NCBI GenBank assembly: GCA_947594335.1
Contig: CANQEC010000001.1
Location: 1-46,747, forward strand
Reading direction: 5' to 3'
Origin: an uncultured Lachnospiraceae bacterium
GTDB taxonomy: Bacteria > Bacillota > Clostridia > Lachnospirales > Lachnospiraceae
DNA: 46,747 nucleotides
In this document: positions 7,227 to 16,197 of the stretch, piece after piece
Numbering within the stretch: position 1 is the first letter of the stretch
Layout: each line of letters starts with the position of its first letter
Position numbers and translations under genes: made by a program
Notes under the pieces: generated by a model
What the model was told of the DNA's origin: nothing
The model's database searches: none
What the model saw: only the letters and a program-made list of their open reading frames with translations

Positions 7227-9563
7227 ATGAAGGGTTTTAACTGGAAAAGCCGCTGCGGCAGCAGAAGGGCGGCCGCGGCTCTGGCGCTGTCGGTCTGCCT
7301 GTGTCTCGGACTGACGGCAGCACCGCCTTATGCATCACATAGCGATGGAAGCACAGCATATGCCGAAGAGGGCGCGGAAACTGCGGACGGCTTTGCGATG
7401 GGGCGCTATGTGGAACAGACGCTGGAAGTGCCGGAGATCTGGATCCATGATGTCGCGGCGCTGCCGGACGGCAGGATCCGTCTGATCGGGCAGGCGGAAC
7501 CGGACGGTCAGCAGGGGGATGACGCACCATATGAGATATGGGACAGCGCGGACGGCGGAGCGAGCTGGGAGAAGGCGGCTGTTCTGCCGGAAGAAATGAG
7601 CGAAAAATATTTCATAAGTCTGGGGCTTGCGCCGGACGGCGGCGGCGCGGGAGCCGTGTATAAGATGACGGAGGACGGCCAGGATGCTGTGATTGAGTAT
7701 TACAATTTTGACGCGGAGGGAAACGTGACGCAGATTCCGGTGGCGGAAGATGCTGAGAAAATGCAGCGGCTGTGCTTCGGCTCGCAGGGAGAACTGATCG
7801 GGCAGGACTATGGCAATACCGCGTACCGGGTCAACAGGGAAACCGGGGAGATTGAGCAGACGTTTACCGGTCCGGGAGACTACACGGAGATCATCGGCGT
7901 CTGCGGGCAGGAGCTTCTGATGGTCGGAGATTCGGAAGTGCAGCGCTACGATATCGCGGCGGGTGAGCCGCTGCCGTACGACGAGAGCCTGAATGAACAG
8001 CTGTTTGAGGACGGAATGAACTACGCGATCACAACCACCAGTTCTGACCCGATTGCATTTGGCTATACGGACGACGGAAGGATGTACTACACTTCGACGA
8101 AAGGAATTTTCGCCCATGTGCAGGGCGGAACAGTCGTGGAGCAGATTGTGGACGGCGGGATGTGTTCCCTGTCGAGTCCGGGCATCGGTTTCCTCGGCAT
8201 GGCGGTATCGGGAGAAGAGATTTACGTGGCCTGTCTGGAGGACATGGAGCCAAAACTGCTGAAATATGTGTATTCCGCGGACACGCCGACGGTGCCGGAC
8301 AAAGAGGTGCGGGTGTATTCGCTTGAGGAGAACGCGGAGGTCCGCCAGGCCATCGTCATGTATCAGAATGCTCATCCGGACACGAGAGTAAACTATGAGA
8401 TCGGGCTTTCCGGCGAGGGCGGAATGACGGCTTCGGACGCGCTGCGCACATTGAATACGGATATCATGGCGGGAAACGGGCCGGATGTTCTGGTGCTCGA
8501 CGGGATGCCGGTCGATTCCTACATTGAGAAAGGCGTTCTCGCGGATATCAGCGAAATCCGCACGACGGCGCAGGGAGATGCCGGATTTTTTGAACCGATG
8601 ACTTCAGCCTGGGAGGAGGACGGTATTGTGTACGCGATGCCCATCCGCTTCAAAATGCCGCTGATTGCGGGAGATCCGGAACTGGTCGGGCAGGCGAAAG
8701 ATCTGACGCAGCTGGCGGATCTGATCGTATCGGTCACGGACAGTACGGGAAGCAGCGTGGTGTCGGCTATTCCATCTCTTCTTTCCGACACGTTTCTGTA
8801 CTATGTCTGTGCCGGCGCCTGGAGAAACGAGGACAGCACGATCGATCAGGAAAAACTGCTGGACTACATGGTACAGGTGAAGAAAATCCGCGACAGCCAG
8901 GCGCCGTTTATCGACAGTCAGATTCTTGAGGCATACGGGCAGTTTATAACGACAAGCGGAAGCGCCGAAAGGATCAGTATGCTGGGAGTCGATTTTTCGG
9001 AGCTTTTGCGGAACAGCAAACTGGAATACGGGGCTGCGTCCAGCGTCCGCGATATCAATAATATTTCCAGCGTCAACAGGCAGAAGGGAAATATCACGTT
9101 CGCGCCGCTGTCCGGCCAGCAGTCAGGTGTCTTTGTCCCGTCCGGACTCCTTGGAATCAGCAGCATGGCGGCCGATCCCGAAAGCGCGCGCTCCTTTGTG
9201 GAATTTATGTTCACGGACGAGGCGCAGACCCAGTCCATGGAGGGGGGATTCCCGGTCAGCCGGAGTGCGCTTTGGGCGCTGCTGCATGAAAAAGAGCCCG
9301 GTGAACCGGCAGATGAATCCTATACCTGGGCGGATAACAGCACAGGGGAGATGATCTCGATGGAATCGTACTGGATGACGCAGGAGGAGATGGATCAGCT
9401 GACAGAGTATGTGGAGAGTCTTAATACGGCCGCGGACACGGATACCGTGCTCCTGGACGCGGTGCTTGCGCAGGCGGATAAATGCCTGGAGGGGGAATGC
9501 AGTCCCGAGGACGCGGTCAATGCCGTCATGCAGACGATGAATCTGTATCTGGCAGAGGGATGA
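7227..9563 (+). CDS. Extracellular solute-binding protein with N-terminal beta-propeller-like domain
   Basis: A 778-residue exported protein. The signal peptide covers roughly residues 1-45 (twin-Arg/Lys-rich start, hydrophobic core, cleavage near AYA). Residues about 50-345 form a beta-rich region with an Asp-box motif (SADGGASW) and repeated short strands, consistent with a BNR/sialidase-like propeller. From about 350 it reads as a family-1 solute-binding protein: VRVYSLEENAEVRQAIVMY, NTDIMAGNGPDVLVLDG, then GLLGISSMAADPESARSFVEFM near the end. The start at 7227 follows AAGGAGGATAAATTT; an ATG at 7182 lies before the SD. At nearly twice the usual SBP length, it is a fusion. Two permease genes follow, so it probably feeds an importer. 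The ligand is unknown. Confidence 0.8.
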   Translation: MKGFNWKSRCGSRRAAAALALSVCLCLGLTAAPPYASHSDGSTAYAEEGAETADGFAMGRYVEQTLEVPEIWIHDVAALPDGRIRLIGQAEPDGQQGDDAPYEIWDSADGGASWEKAAVLPEEMSEKYFISLGLAPDGGGAGAVYKMTEDGQDAVIEYYNFDAEGNVTQIPVAEDAEKMQRLCFGSQGELIGQDYGNTAYRVNRETGEIEQTFTGPGDYTEIIGVCGQELLMVGDSEVQRYDIAAGEPLPYDESLNEQLFEDGMNYAITTTSSDPIAFGYTDDGRMYYTSTKGIFAHVQGGTVVEQIVDGGMCSLSSPGIGFLGMAVSGEEIYVACLEDMEPKLLKYVYSADTPTVPDKEVRVYSLEENAEVRQAIVMYQNAHPDTRVNYEIGLSGEGGMTASDALRTLNTDIMAGNGPDVLVLDGMPVDSYIEKGVLADISEIRTTAQGDAGFFEPMTSAWEEDGIVYAMPIRFKMPLIAGDPELVGQAKDLTQLADLIVSVTDSTGSSVVSAIPSLLSDTFLYYVCAGAWRNEDSTIDQEKLLDYMVQVKKIRDSQAPFIDSQILEAYGQFITTSGSAERISMLGVDFSELLRNSKLEYGAASSVRDINNISSVNRQKGNITFAPLSGQQSGVFVPSGLLGISSMAADPESARSFVEFMFTDEAQTQSMEGGFPVSRSALWALLHEKEPGEPADESYTWADNSTGEMISMESYWMTQEEMDQLTEYVESLNTAADTDTVLLDAVLAQADKCLEGECSPEDAVNAVMQTMNLYLAEG

Positions 9564-9588
9564 TCCCGGTGGGCAAAGTGAAACTGCG

Positions 9589-10443
9589 ATGAGAAAGAAA
9601 AAAACCAGAAAAAAACAGGACTGGGCGGGGCTGCTTTTTATCCTGCCCAGCCTCGCGGGAGTTGCGGTGTTTACACTGATCCCGTTTGCGGATGTCATCC
9701 GCCGTTCTTTTACGGCGGCTGTCACGGGAATGTGGGTCGGATTTACAAATTACAGAACCGTATTTGCAAATACGGCCTTCCGGCTTGCGGCCTCCAACAC
9801 GCTGCGCTTTACGCTCGTCTGCCTTCCGCTGCTGATTGCGGTCTCACTGGCGCTTGCGGTGCTGCTGCAGAATCTGATCTTCGGAAAAAATCTGCTCAAG
9901 AGCATCTGTCTGATGCCTATGGCAGTCCCCGCGGCGTCCGTGGTCCTGGTCTGGAAAGTTCTGTTTCACCGGCATGGTCTGATCAACGCGCTGCTGGAAA
10001 AGGCGGGGCTGGGGCAGATCGGCTGGATGGAAACAGGATGTGCGTTTGCCGTGCTGGTCGTCAGCTATCTCTGGAAAAATCTCGGCTATGATATGATTTT
10101 GTGGCTGGCCGGTCTTGCGGGAATCCCGACGGAAATCTACGAGGCGGCGCGGGTGGACGGTGCGGGCGACTGGAAATGTTTCCTTCTGATCACGCTGCCG
10201 AACCTGAAGTCATCACTGTATACGATCACAGTGCTTTCGTTTTTAAATTCGTTCAAGGTGTTTCGGGAGGCGTGGCTTGTGGCGGGGGACTATCCGCATC
10301 AGAGCATGTATCTGCTGCAGCACCTGTACAGCAACTGGTTCCGGGACCTGGCGTTTGACAAGATAGCGGCGGCGGCAGTGACGACGGCAGGAATCGTGTT
10401 TGTCCTGATCATGCTGCTGCAGAGAATGTGGGAACAGGAGTGA
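9589..10443 (+). CDS. Carbohydrate-type ABC transporter permease (MalF/UgpA-like)
   Basis: A 284-residue inner-membrane protein with six predicted helices, starting with KKQDWAGLLFILPSLAGVAVF, the classic first helix of CUT1-family permeases. The ATPase-coupling EAA loop is present as EIYEAARVDGAGDWKCFLLITLP, near residues 180-203. It begins 25 bp after the solute-binding gene. The SD is weak. It should form a heterodimer with the next permease. No ATP-binding subunit is encoded nearby, so a shared MsmK-type ATPase elsewhere is likely, as in many Firmicutes sugar systems. Confidence 0.88.
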   Translation: MRKKKTRKKQDWAGLLFILPSLAGVAVFTLIPFADVIRRSFTAAVTGMWVGFTNYRTVFANTAFRLAASNTLRFTLVCLPLLIAVSLALAVLLQNLIFGKNLLKSICLMPMAVPAASVVLVWKVLFHRHGLINALLEKAGLGQIGWMETGCAFAVLVVSYLWKNLGYDMILWLAGLAGIPTEIYEAARVDGAGDWKCFLLITLPNLKSSLYTITVLSFLNSFKVFREAWLVAGDYPHQSMYLLQHLYSNWFRDLAFDKIAAAAVTTAGIVFVLIMLLQRMWEQE

Positions 10444-10482
10444 CCCGCCTTGCGCACGATAGTTTTGCGGGGCGGTTCCCAC

Positions 10483-11388
10483 ATGACGGCTGCCGATAAG
10501 GGACAGGCCAAAAGAAACAGGAAGGGGCAGGCAGGTGTGAAAAAGAAAATTTTAAATATCATGATAACCGTTCTGCTGGGTTTTCCGGCGGCAGTGATGG
10601 TCTTCCCGGTTCTGTTCGCATTTTCCGGCGTATTTATGTCGGGATATGAGCTGAAGCAGTATCTGGGACCGGTACTGGCCGGAGCCGAAGGGATGGCGCG
10701 GTGGCCGCTGGTTCCCCATATCCCGACGCTTTCGCCTCTGGTGGAGCTGCTGATCGATTCGCCGCAGTTTTTTGTGATGTTCTGGAATTCGGTGAAGCTG
10801 ACGCTGAGTATCCTGGCCGGACAGCTGCTGGTCGGCGTTCCGGCGGCATGGGGACTCGCGCGTTTTTCGTTTCCGGGAAGGAAGCTTCTTTATACCTTAT
10901 ATCTGGTGCTTATGCTGATGCCGTTCCAGGTGCTGATGCTGCCTCAGTACATCGTGCTGGAGCGGCTGTCGCTTCTGGATACGCATGCGGGGATTATCCT
11001 GCCGGCGGTATTTTCCACGTTTCCGGTTTTTATTATGTACCGGTTTTTCCATGGGATACCGGAGGCCATCCTTGAGGCGGCGCGGATCGACGGAGCGGGG
11101 AATCTGCGGATTTTTCTGATGATCGGGATACCGCTTGGATCAGCGGGGATCGTGTCCGCGATGATCCTGGGGTTTCTGGAATACTGGAATATGATCGAGC
11201 AGCCGATGACCTATCTGAAGACGCGGGCGCAGTGGCCGCTGTCGCTGTTTCTTCCGGAGATCGGACTGGATGAGGCCGGGACAGGATTTACGGCGGCAGT
11301 CATGATGCTGATTCCGGCGCTTCTGGTATTTCTTGGGGGTCAGGATTATCTGGAGCAGGGGATCGCGGCGGCGGCTGTGAAGGAATGA
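10483..11388 (+). CDS. Carbohydrate-type ABC transporter permease (MalG/UgpE-like)
   Basis: A 301-residue permease with six helices. The EAA loop is AILEAARIDGAGNLRIFLMIGIPL. The preceding helix pair (YTLYLVLMLMPFQVLMLPQYIVL) is typical of MalG-type subunits. The start is uncertain: a TTG at 10450 (312 aa), the ATG at 10483 chosen here, or a GTG at 10537 that has a good purine-rich SD (GGAAGGGGCAGG) and sits right before the first helix. It pairs with the upstream permease to form the channel for the propeller-SBP system. Confidence 0.85.
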   Translation: MTAADKGQAKRNRKGQAGVKKKILNIMITVLLGFPAAVMVFPVLFAFSGVFMSGYELKQYLGPVLAGAEGMARWPLVPHIPTLSPLVELLIDSPQFFVMFWNSVKLTLSILAGQLLVGVPAAWGLARFSFPGRKLLYTLYLVLMLMPFQVLMLPQYIVLERLSLLDTHAGIILPAVFSTFPVFIMYRFFHGIPEAILEAARIDGAGNLRIFLMIGIPLGSAGIVSAMILGFLEYWNMIEQPMTYLKTRAQWPLSLFLPEIGLDEAGTGFTAAVMMLIPALLVFLGGQDYLEQGIAAAAVKE

Positions 11389-11483
11389 GATGCTGCCGTG
11401 TCTTTAGAGAAACAAAGACAGCTGTCGGCTTTTGCTCCTGATGCCAGGCTGTGCGGACAGGAAGGGAAGGGGGATTATAAATC

Positions 11484-13580
11484 ATGAAACGGGGGAAACT
11501 GGCCGGAATGACGGGGCTGTTTCTGGCACTGATGCTGCTGTTTACCGTGCTGTCGAGGGCGGCGGACTCGGCGGGAATCGCGAATGTGACGCTTGGCAGG
11601 CCGCAGAATATGATGATTGCCCACGAGGTCTGCGGAAGCGGAAGAGTGGAGCAGAACCAGGAGTGCGCGGTTGTCACGGAGGCAGGCCAGCGTGTCGGAA
11701 CTGTTTATGTGAATGAAGGTCAGCAGGTAGAAAAGGGCGGACTGCTGTTTGACCTGGATCTGGATTCCCTGGAAGAGTCCATCCTGGAAAAGAAGCAGGA
11801 GATCCAAAAGCTGGAGCTTCAGATGAAAGACCTGGCCAGCCAGGAATCTGTGAATGAAAAACAGCGGTCAAATGCGCAGGCGCAGGCATCTGAGAATTAT
11901 TCTCTGTCTGTGTCGCGCGCATCGGCTTCCCTTTCCCATGCAGAAGAAAATCTCAGGAAGGCGCAAAAGGAGCTGAAGGAATATCGGGAAAAGGAAGGGG
12001 TCAGCGAGGAGGATACGCTTGCGGAGCAGGAACTGGAGCAGATCTGCGAGGAGTGTTCCGCGGCATATATCCAGGCGCAGCAGGATCTGCAGACACTGCA
12101 GTGGAGGATTGAGAAGGCGGTGGATGACGCCCTGCAGAAAAACGGCGGGGCGAAAGTACAGAATATACAGGTAAAGACAGGAAGTCCTGATGCGGGAGAA
12201 GTTTTTCCGGAGGTGAATCTGGATACCGGAAAAGAAGCTCAGCCGGATGTGGACGGGGAAGCGGAACAGATTCTGACGGAAGCGGAATCCGGGCTGAAAA
12301 CTTTGGAGACGGACAGCCTGTCTGATTCGGCAGAACCGGCAGGGGTAAATGAAGAGGATGAGAATACTTGGACCGATGAGGTCCTTATAATAGAAGATGT
12401 GGAAGTGTACGATGACCCGGGAAACAGCCCGGAAAATGACCAGTGGATTCCAGACGCGGGAGATTTGACGGGAACGGGAAGCAATTCCGGGGCGGACAGT
12501 CCGGGAAGCAGCCAGTGGACTTCGGATATCGTGCAGGATCCCGCGGAAACGGGAAACGGTTCCGGGACAGCGGACAGTCCGGGAAACAGCCAGTGGACTT
12601 CAGATGCCGTGCAGGATCCCGACAGGATTGAGCAGAGTGTGCGGGAACAATATGCGCCGGAACTTGAAAAGGCGGAAAAAGCGGTTGCCGACGCGCTGGA
12701 AAAAAAGCAGAAGGCGGAGGCGGCGCTTGAGGACTGCCGGCAGAAAATGCTCGCGGCGCGCGGCAGCCAGAATGCCGGGGAGGAGCAGCAGCTGATCGAC
12801 GCGGTCAGGGCGGCGCAGATGGCGTACGAGGATGCCGCCATAGCCGCGAACGAGGCGGCAGTCACCGGAAACAGAGGCGTGGAGACGGCAGGTCTTCCGG
12901 AGGCGGAGAACAGTACGGACGACATTTATGAACTGGATCTTGAGCAGATGAAGCGGGAGCTTTCAAAGCTTGAGGATCTTGAGAAAGCGGACGGAAAGGT
13001 TGCGGCTCCGGTTGACGGGATTGTCACGGGCGTTTATATCACGGCAGGGGAACGGACTCCCGACAGCACGGCGGTTATGCTCGCGGATCTGACCAAAGGC
13101 TGCCGGCTGACGGCCGAAATTCCGCAGGAACAGGAGAAGTATATCAGCCGGGGAGATCTGGTGACGGTAAAGAGCGGGGACGGGAAAACAACGCTGGAGG
13201 AGATTCCTGTGGAATCTATCGCCGCGAAAGCGGAGGATGAGACGGTCCGCCTTGTGACAGTCCAGATCCCGGAGGGAAAGCTGCAGATCGGGATGGCCGC
13301 GGAGCTGTCCCTGACGAAGAAATCCGCCGCCTATCCGCTTTGCATACCGCTTTCGGCCCTTTATCTGGATGAGAAAAACCAGCCGTATGTGCTTGCGGTG
13401 CAGGAGATCAATTCTGTGCTGGGAACGGAGATGCAGGCGCTTAAGGTGGCGGTTGTGGTGGAAGAGCGGAATGATTCGTATGCGGCGCTGTCGCAGGGGA
13501 GCATCACATCCTCTCAGAGTGTGATCGTATCGTCGGATCGGGCGATCGGGGAGGGAAGCCGCGTGAGAGTTGCAGACTAA
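11484..13580 (+). CDS. HlyD-type membrane fusion/adaptor protein with low-complexity inserts
   Basis: A 698-residue protein with an N-terminal membrane anchor (residues 8-26). The first half of a biotinyl-lipoyl-like domain follows (VVTEAGQRVGTVYVNEGQQVEKGG, about 57-80). Long alpha-helical hairpin segments rich in Glu/Lys/Gln lie at about 95-215 and 385-505. The second lipoyl half is AAPVDGIVTGVYITAGE near 512, then a beta-barrel and membrane-proximal domain. Between the helices is a disordered Asp/Ser/Gly-rich insert with near-repeats of DSPGxSQWTSDxVQDP. Adaptors of this family link a transporter to the envelope. The SD GGAAGGGGGAT precedes the ATG. The gene lies 95 bp after the MalG-like permease and is probably in the same transcript. 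Confidence 0.8.
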   Translation: MKRGKLAGMTGLFLALMLLFTVLSRAADSAGIANVTLGRPQNMMIAHEVCGSGRVEQNQECAVVTEAGQRVGTVYVNEGQQVEKGGLLFDLDLDSLEESILEKKQEIQKLELQMKDLASQESVNEKQRSNAQAQASENYSLSVSRASASLSHAEENLRKAQKELKEYREKEGVSEEDTLAEQELEQICEECSAAYIQAQQDLQTLQWRIEKAVDDALQKNGGAKVQNIQVKTGSPDAGEVFPEVNLDTGKEAQPDVDGEAEQILTEAESGLKTLETDSLSDSAEPAGVNEEDENTWTDEVLIIEDVEVYDDPGNSPENDQWIPDAGDLTGTGSNSGADSPGSSQWTSDIVQDPAETGNGSGTADSPGNSQWTSDAVQDPDRIEQSVREQYAPELEKAEKAVADALEKKQKAEAALEDCRQKMLAARGSQNAGEEQQLIDAVRAAQMAYEDAAIAANEAAVTGNRGVETAGLPEAENSTDDIYELDLEQMKRELSKLEDLEKADGKVAAPVDGIVTGVYITAGERTPDSTAVMLADLTKGCRLTAEIPQEQEKYISRGDLVTVKSGDGKTTLEEIPVESIAAKAEDETVRLVTVQIPEGKLQIGMAAELSLTKKSAAYPLCIPLSALYLDEKNQPYVLAVQEINSVLGTEMQALKVAVVVEERNDSYAALSQGSITSSQSVIVSSDRAIGEGSRVRVAD

Positions 13581-13581
13581 G

Positions 13582-13672
13582 TATGTCTGGCAACACCATG
13601 AAATGCGGAGCAATTCGTGGCATCATAGGGGCAAAATTTCTTTTGACCCCAGCATCATGATATAGAAGCCAG
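13582..13672 (+). other. Structured intergenic segment (hairpin)
   Basis: Between the adaptor gene and the next gene lies a stem GGGGCAAAA / TTTTGACCCC (about 13628-13650), flanked by GCATCAT on both sides. It lacks a U-run, so it is not a clear terminator. It could be a dispersed palindromic repeat, but no second copy is in this window. Confidence 0.4.
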
Positions 13673-13714
13673 GAAAAAAGACCGGAGCAAACTATAAGAC
13701 AGAGGAAATAAAAA

Positions 13715-14737
13715 ATGAAGCGAAAAAAAGGACTGAGATGGTTCCGGATTCTGGCAGGCATGCTGCTGACGGCGCTTTTGTACCGGGCAGCGGCGGCCGA
13801 AAGTGCGCGGGTGAATGAGAGGGCGGACATCACTGTGATCCAAATGAAAGCGCGCGGGCTGACCGCGGCGGACGCGGGAGAAATACAGGAGAGGGAACTG
13901 GAAGCGGAGGAGCCTCTGGAACTGAATTTCTGGGGGGAAGCGGGAGAAAGAACCGTGACGAGCCGGGTGAACGGGAAGAGCGAGCCGGTGTCCCTGCTCT
14001 ATACCGGTGAGAAAAGCGGCCTTGTCCTTCCGGGAACGGAAATCCTTTCCTGGAAGGAGAACGGGTGCTGCCTCGATAAAAAAACGGCGGATGCACTGTT
14101 CGGCACGGAAGAGGCTGCAGGGCAGACCGTCTGGATGGGGGAGAAGGAGTATACGGTCTGCGGGACATTTGAAAGCTTCCGGAAACTCGTACTCTGCCGG
14201 GCGCGCAGAGAGGACGGGGCAGTTCTGACAGCGATATCCTGCCGCGTTCCAAAGGAGGACGGAGCCGCATCCCGTGTGCAGGAATTTATGATGCGCCAGA
14301 ATCTTGCGGGAGAGGTTACCGACCTGACGTTTCTGGCATACCTGAGCCGTAATCTGATGCTTTTGCTGCCGGTCTGCCTGGGAATACGTCTGCTGCAGAT
14401 GATATCGCGCGCCATCAGCGGCGCTGAAGAAACGCAGACGAATGGGAAACGGGACACTTTCGCATTGCCTCTTCGCTGCCTGCGTCTGATCCTTATTGTT
14501 GGCATCTGCGTTTTTTTATGGGAGAACATCAGGATTCCATCCGATATGATCCCATCCAGATGGTCGGATTTTTCTTTCTGGGGGACATGGTGGGAGACGC
14601 AGAAAGAAAATCTGCTTCGCGTGTTTTTCATGGCGCAGGGAGAAACACAGGTTATGTTTCTTTGGAATTTCTGCCGTTTTGTATGCGCCAGCGCCGGGGC
14701 GGTATTCTGTTTCCTGCTGTGTACGGACGGAGCCTGA
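13715..14737 (+). CDS. Membrane protein with MacB/FtsX-like extracytoplasmic domain
   Basis: A 340-residue protein. A membrane helix at about residues 9-28 precedes an extracytoplasmic region (30-205). That region includes DALFGTEEAAGQTVWMGEKEYTVCGTFES, the pattern found in MacB_PCD domains (an LFG turn, a small-residue/Gly turn, then a strand ending in V-x-G). Further helices lie near 208-228, 248-270 and 312-335. This matches the plan of an FtsX/MacB-type permease, but divergent and with fewer conserved residues than usual. Next to a HlyD-like adaptor it may form part of an efflux or envelope complex, but no MacB-type ATPase is adjacent. AGAGGAAATAAAAA precedes the ATG. The family call is tentative. 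Confidence 0.55.
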   Translation: MKRKKGLRWFRILAGMLLTALLYRAAAAESARVNERADITVIQMKARGLTAADAGEIQERELEAEEPLELNFWGEAGERTVTSRVNGKSEPVSLLYTGEKSGLVLPGTEILSWKENGCCLDKKTADALFGTEEAAGQTVWMGEKEYTVCGTFESFRKLVLCRARREDGAVLTAISCRVPKEDGAASRVQEFMMRQNLAGEVTDLTFLAYLSRNLMLLLPVCLGIRLLQMISRAISGAEETQTNGKRDTFALPLRCLRLILIVGICVFLWENIRIPSDMIPSRWSDFSFWGTWWETQKENLLRVFFMAQGETQVMFLWNFCRFVCASAGAVFCFLLCTDGA

Positions 14738-14795
14738 AAGAGAAAAGGCTGCAGCCTGTAAATCGAGGAGGCGGCTTTTTCGCCTGCGCATATAG

Positions 14796-14840
14796 AAAAA
14801 AGGAGCTGCGGAAAAAATTTCCCGACAGCCCCTTTTCTTT
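14796..14840. terminator. Bidirectional terminator between convergent genes
   Basis: Stem GGAGCTG (14802-14808) with CAGCCCC (14826-14832) has one mismatch. A T-run follows on the plus strand (14833-14840) and an A-run precedes it (14796-14801), giving U-runs in both directions for the convergent genes on each side. Confidence 0.75.
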
Positions 14841-14873
14841 TACATCAGAAACCGTGTTCGTTCTGGACAGTTT

Positions 14874-15851
14874 TCAGCCTGCGATATCTTCAAGGGCGTT
14901 CTCCACTTCACCGAGCGCATCACCGGAAACATCTCCGGACTCGGCGGATGCGAGGGCTTCCTCCGGAACGACGATCTCTTTCCGATCGGTATACGTTACG
15001 AAAGTATCGAGGGAAAAATCGTTCAGGGAAAGCTCAACGGAGGAACCTTCCGCCATCTCACCCATTGCCATGGCCAGGTACTGGCTGATCGCGGAGAGAT
15101 CACTGTCATTCAGATCGATATGGAGCTTGACAGTCTGATAATCGGTCGTGTCCACGTAGTATTCCAGTTTGACCTTGATTCCGCTCAGCATGCTCATGGC
15201 CATAGCGACGTCCTCGTCGGAAGTAAGATCTTCCTCGCCGGAAACCTCTGAGATCTTGTTCAGGAAAGTTTCGATGGAAGAGGAATCTATCACAGCGGAG
15301 AGGAGATAGCATTCCGTTCCGTTGACATCGGCGGCTTCGGGAGCAAGCTCAAAGTCGAGACCCCACTCGGAGAAATCGATATCCGCACCTTTCGCCAGAA
15401 GATCCTCCAGATCCAAAATAGAGCTGTCGGATGATCCGTGTTCCCATGTCCCTTCTTCGCCGGAAACAGAATCCTCCGTGTATATATAAGTATCAAATGT
15501 GCCGTCCCCGGCGTCAACGCCGTACAGCTTCATGATCAGGGACTGGCTCTGTCCCAGAAACGACATGTCAAGCTTGCCGTCCATGGACATTCCCAGAGGA
15601 TCCACGTTTATGGACATATCATAATTACCGGAAGCCCCGATGCCGATCGAGGAGGATGTCGTGCCGTCTCCGATATCAACGGAAGCATCCAGATTCATAT
15701 CCACATTTACATCCGCCGCGGCCGGGGGGTTCTCTACACCGGCAGTCTGCATTTTTTCCAGCACGCTCTCAGCCGTCTCGGCGCTGTCAAAGCCGAAAAG
15801 CATGGATGCCGCTCCGAGTGCCGCGAGACAAAACAATACCTTCTTTTTCAT
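14874..15851 (-). CDS. Exported protein, possible LppX/DUF6612-like fold, lipobox cysteine missing
   Basis: A 325-residue secreted protein with a signal-like N-terminus (MKKKVLFCLAALGAASMLFGF). The mature part starts with a helix (AETAESVLEKMQTA). It continues as alternating strands of the form VNVDMNLDASVDIG, LGMSMDGKLDMSFLG and VKLEYYVDTTDYQTVKLHIDL, which resembles LolA/LppX-like lipid-binding or DUF6612-type lipoproteins. The C-terminus is acidic. At the expected lipidation position the sequence is LFGF: the codon is TTT, one base from TGT (Cys). It may have lost lipidation, or be a plain secreted protein. It has its own promoter (15916-15944) and SD (GAGAGGGTAAG). The function is unknown. 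Confidence 0.65.
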   Translation of the reverse strand: MKKKVLFCLAALGAASMLFGFDSAETAESVLEKMQTAGVENPPAAADVNVDMNLDASVDIGDGTTSSSIGIGASGNYDMSINVDPLGMSMDGKLDMSFLGQSQSLIMKLYGVDAGDGTFDTYIYTEDSVSGEEGTWEHGSSDSSILDLEDLLAKGADIDFSEWGLDFELAPEAADVNGTECYLLSAVIDSSSIETFLNKISEVSGEEDLTSDEDVAMAMSMLSGIKVKLEYYVDTTDYQTVKLHIDLNDSDLSAISQYLAMAMGEMAEGSSVELSLNDFSLDTFVTYTDRKEIVVPEEALASAESGDVSGDALGEVENALEDIAG

Positions 15852-15915
15852 AATCTTACCCTCTCTTCTTTGTAAAATTTAATTTATCGAAAGGTGTCCG
15901 ATAAATCACGATCTC

Positions 15916-15944
15916 AGTATATCACTTTGAAAATAACGTGTCCA
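15916..15944 (-). promoter_or_regulatory. Promoter of the exported-protein gene
   Basis: On the minus strand a -35 TGGACA (15939-15944), a 17-bp spacer and a -10 TATACT (15916-15921) lie 65 bp upstream of the start codon. Confidence 0.7.
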
Positions 15945-16047
15945 CAGGAATCGTCTGGTTAGCCGAAATTTAAGGAATTATACCAAATCCGCAGGAAAAT
16001 AAAGGAAATCAATGCCGAATCAGAACAGATATTGCGAAAAAATAGGC

Positions 16048-16077
16048 TTGAATCAGGCTGTACTGCTGTTATATACT
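16048..16077 (+). promoter_or_regulatory. folC: Candidate promoter of folC
   Basis: TTGAAT (16048-16053), an 18-bp spacer and TATACT (16072-16077). It implies a leader of about 115 nt before folC, in which I see no recognised riboswitch. Together with the divergent promoter it explains the gene-free stretch 15852-16197. Confidence 0.55.
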
Positions 16078-16197
16078 AAGGTAGCCTGCCTGATGGGCAC
16101 GAAGCAGAACGGCAGCGTGGCGGATGGGAGGAACAGAAAAAGAAGACCTCCGGATGCGGACGCAGAGCCGGAAATACAGCGGAAAGCGGGAAAAATC

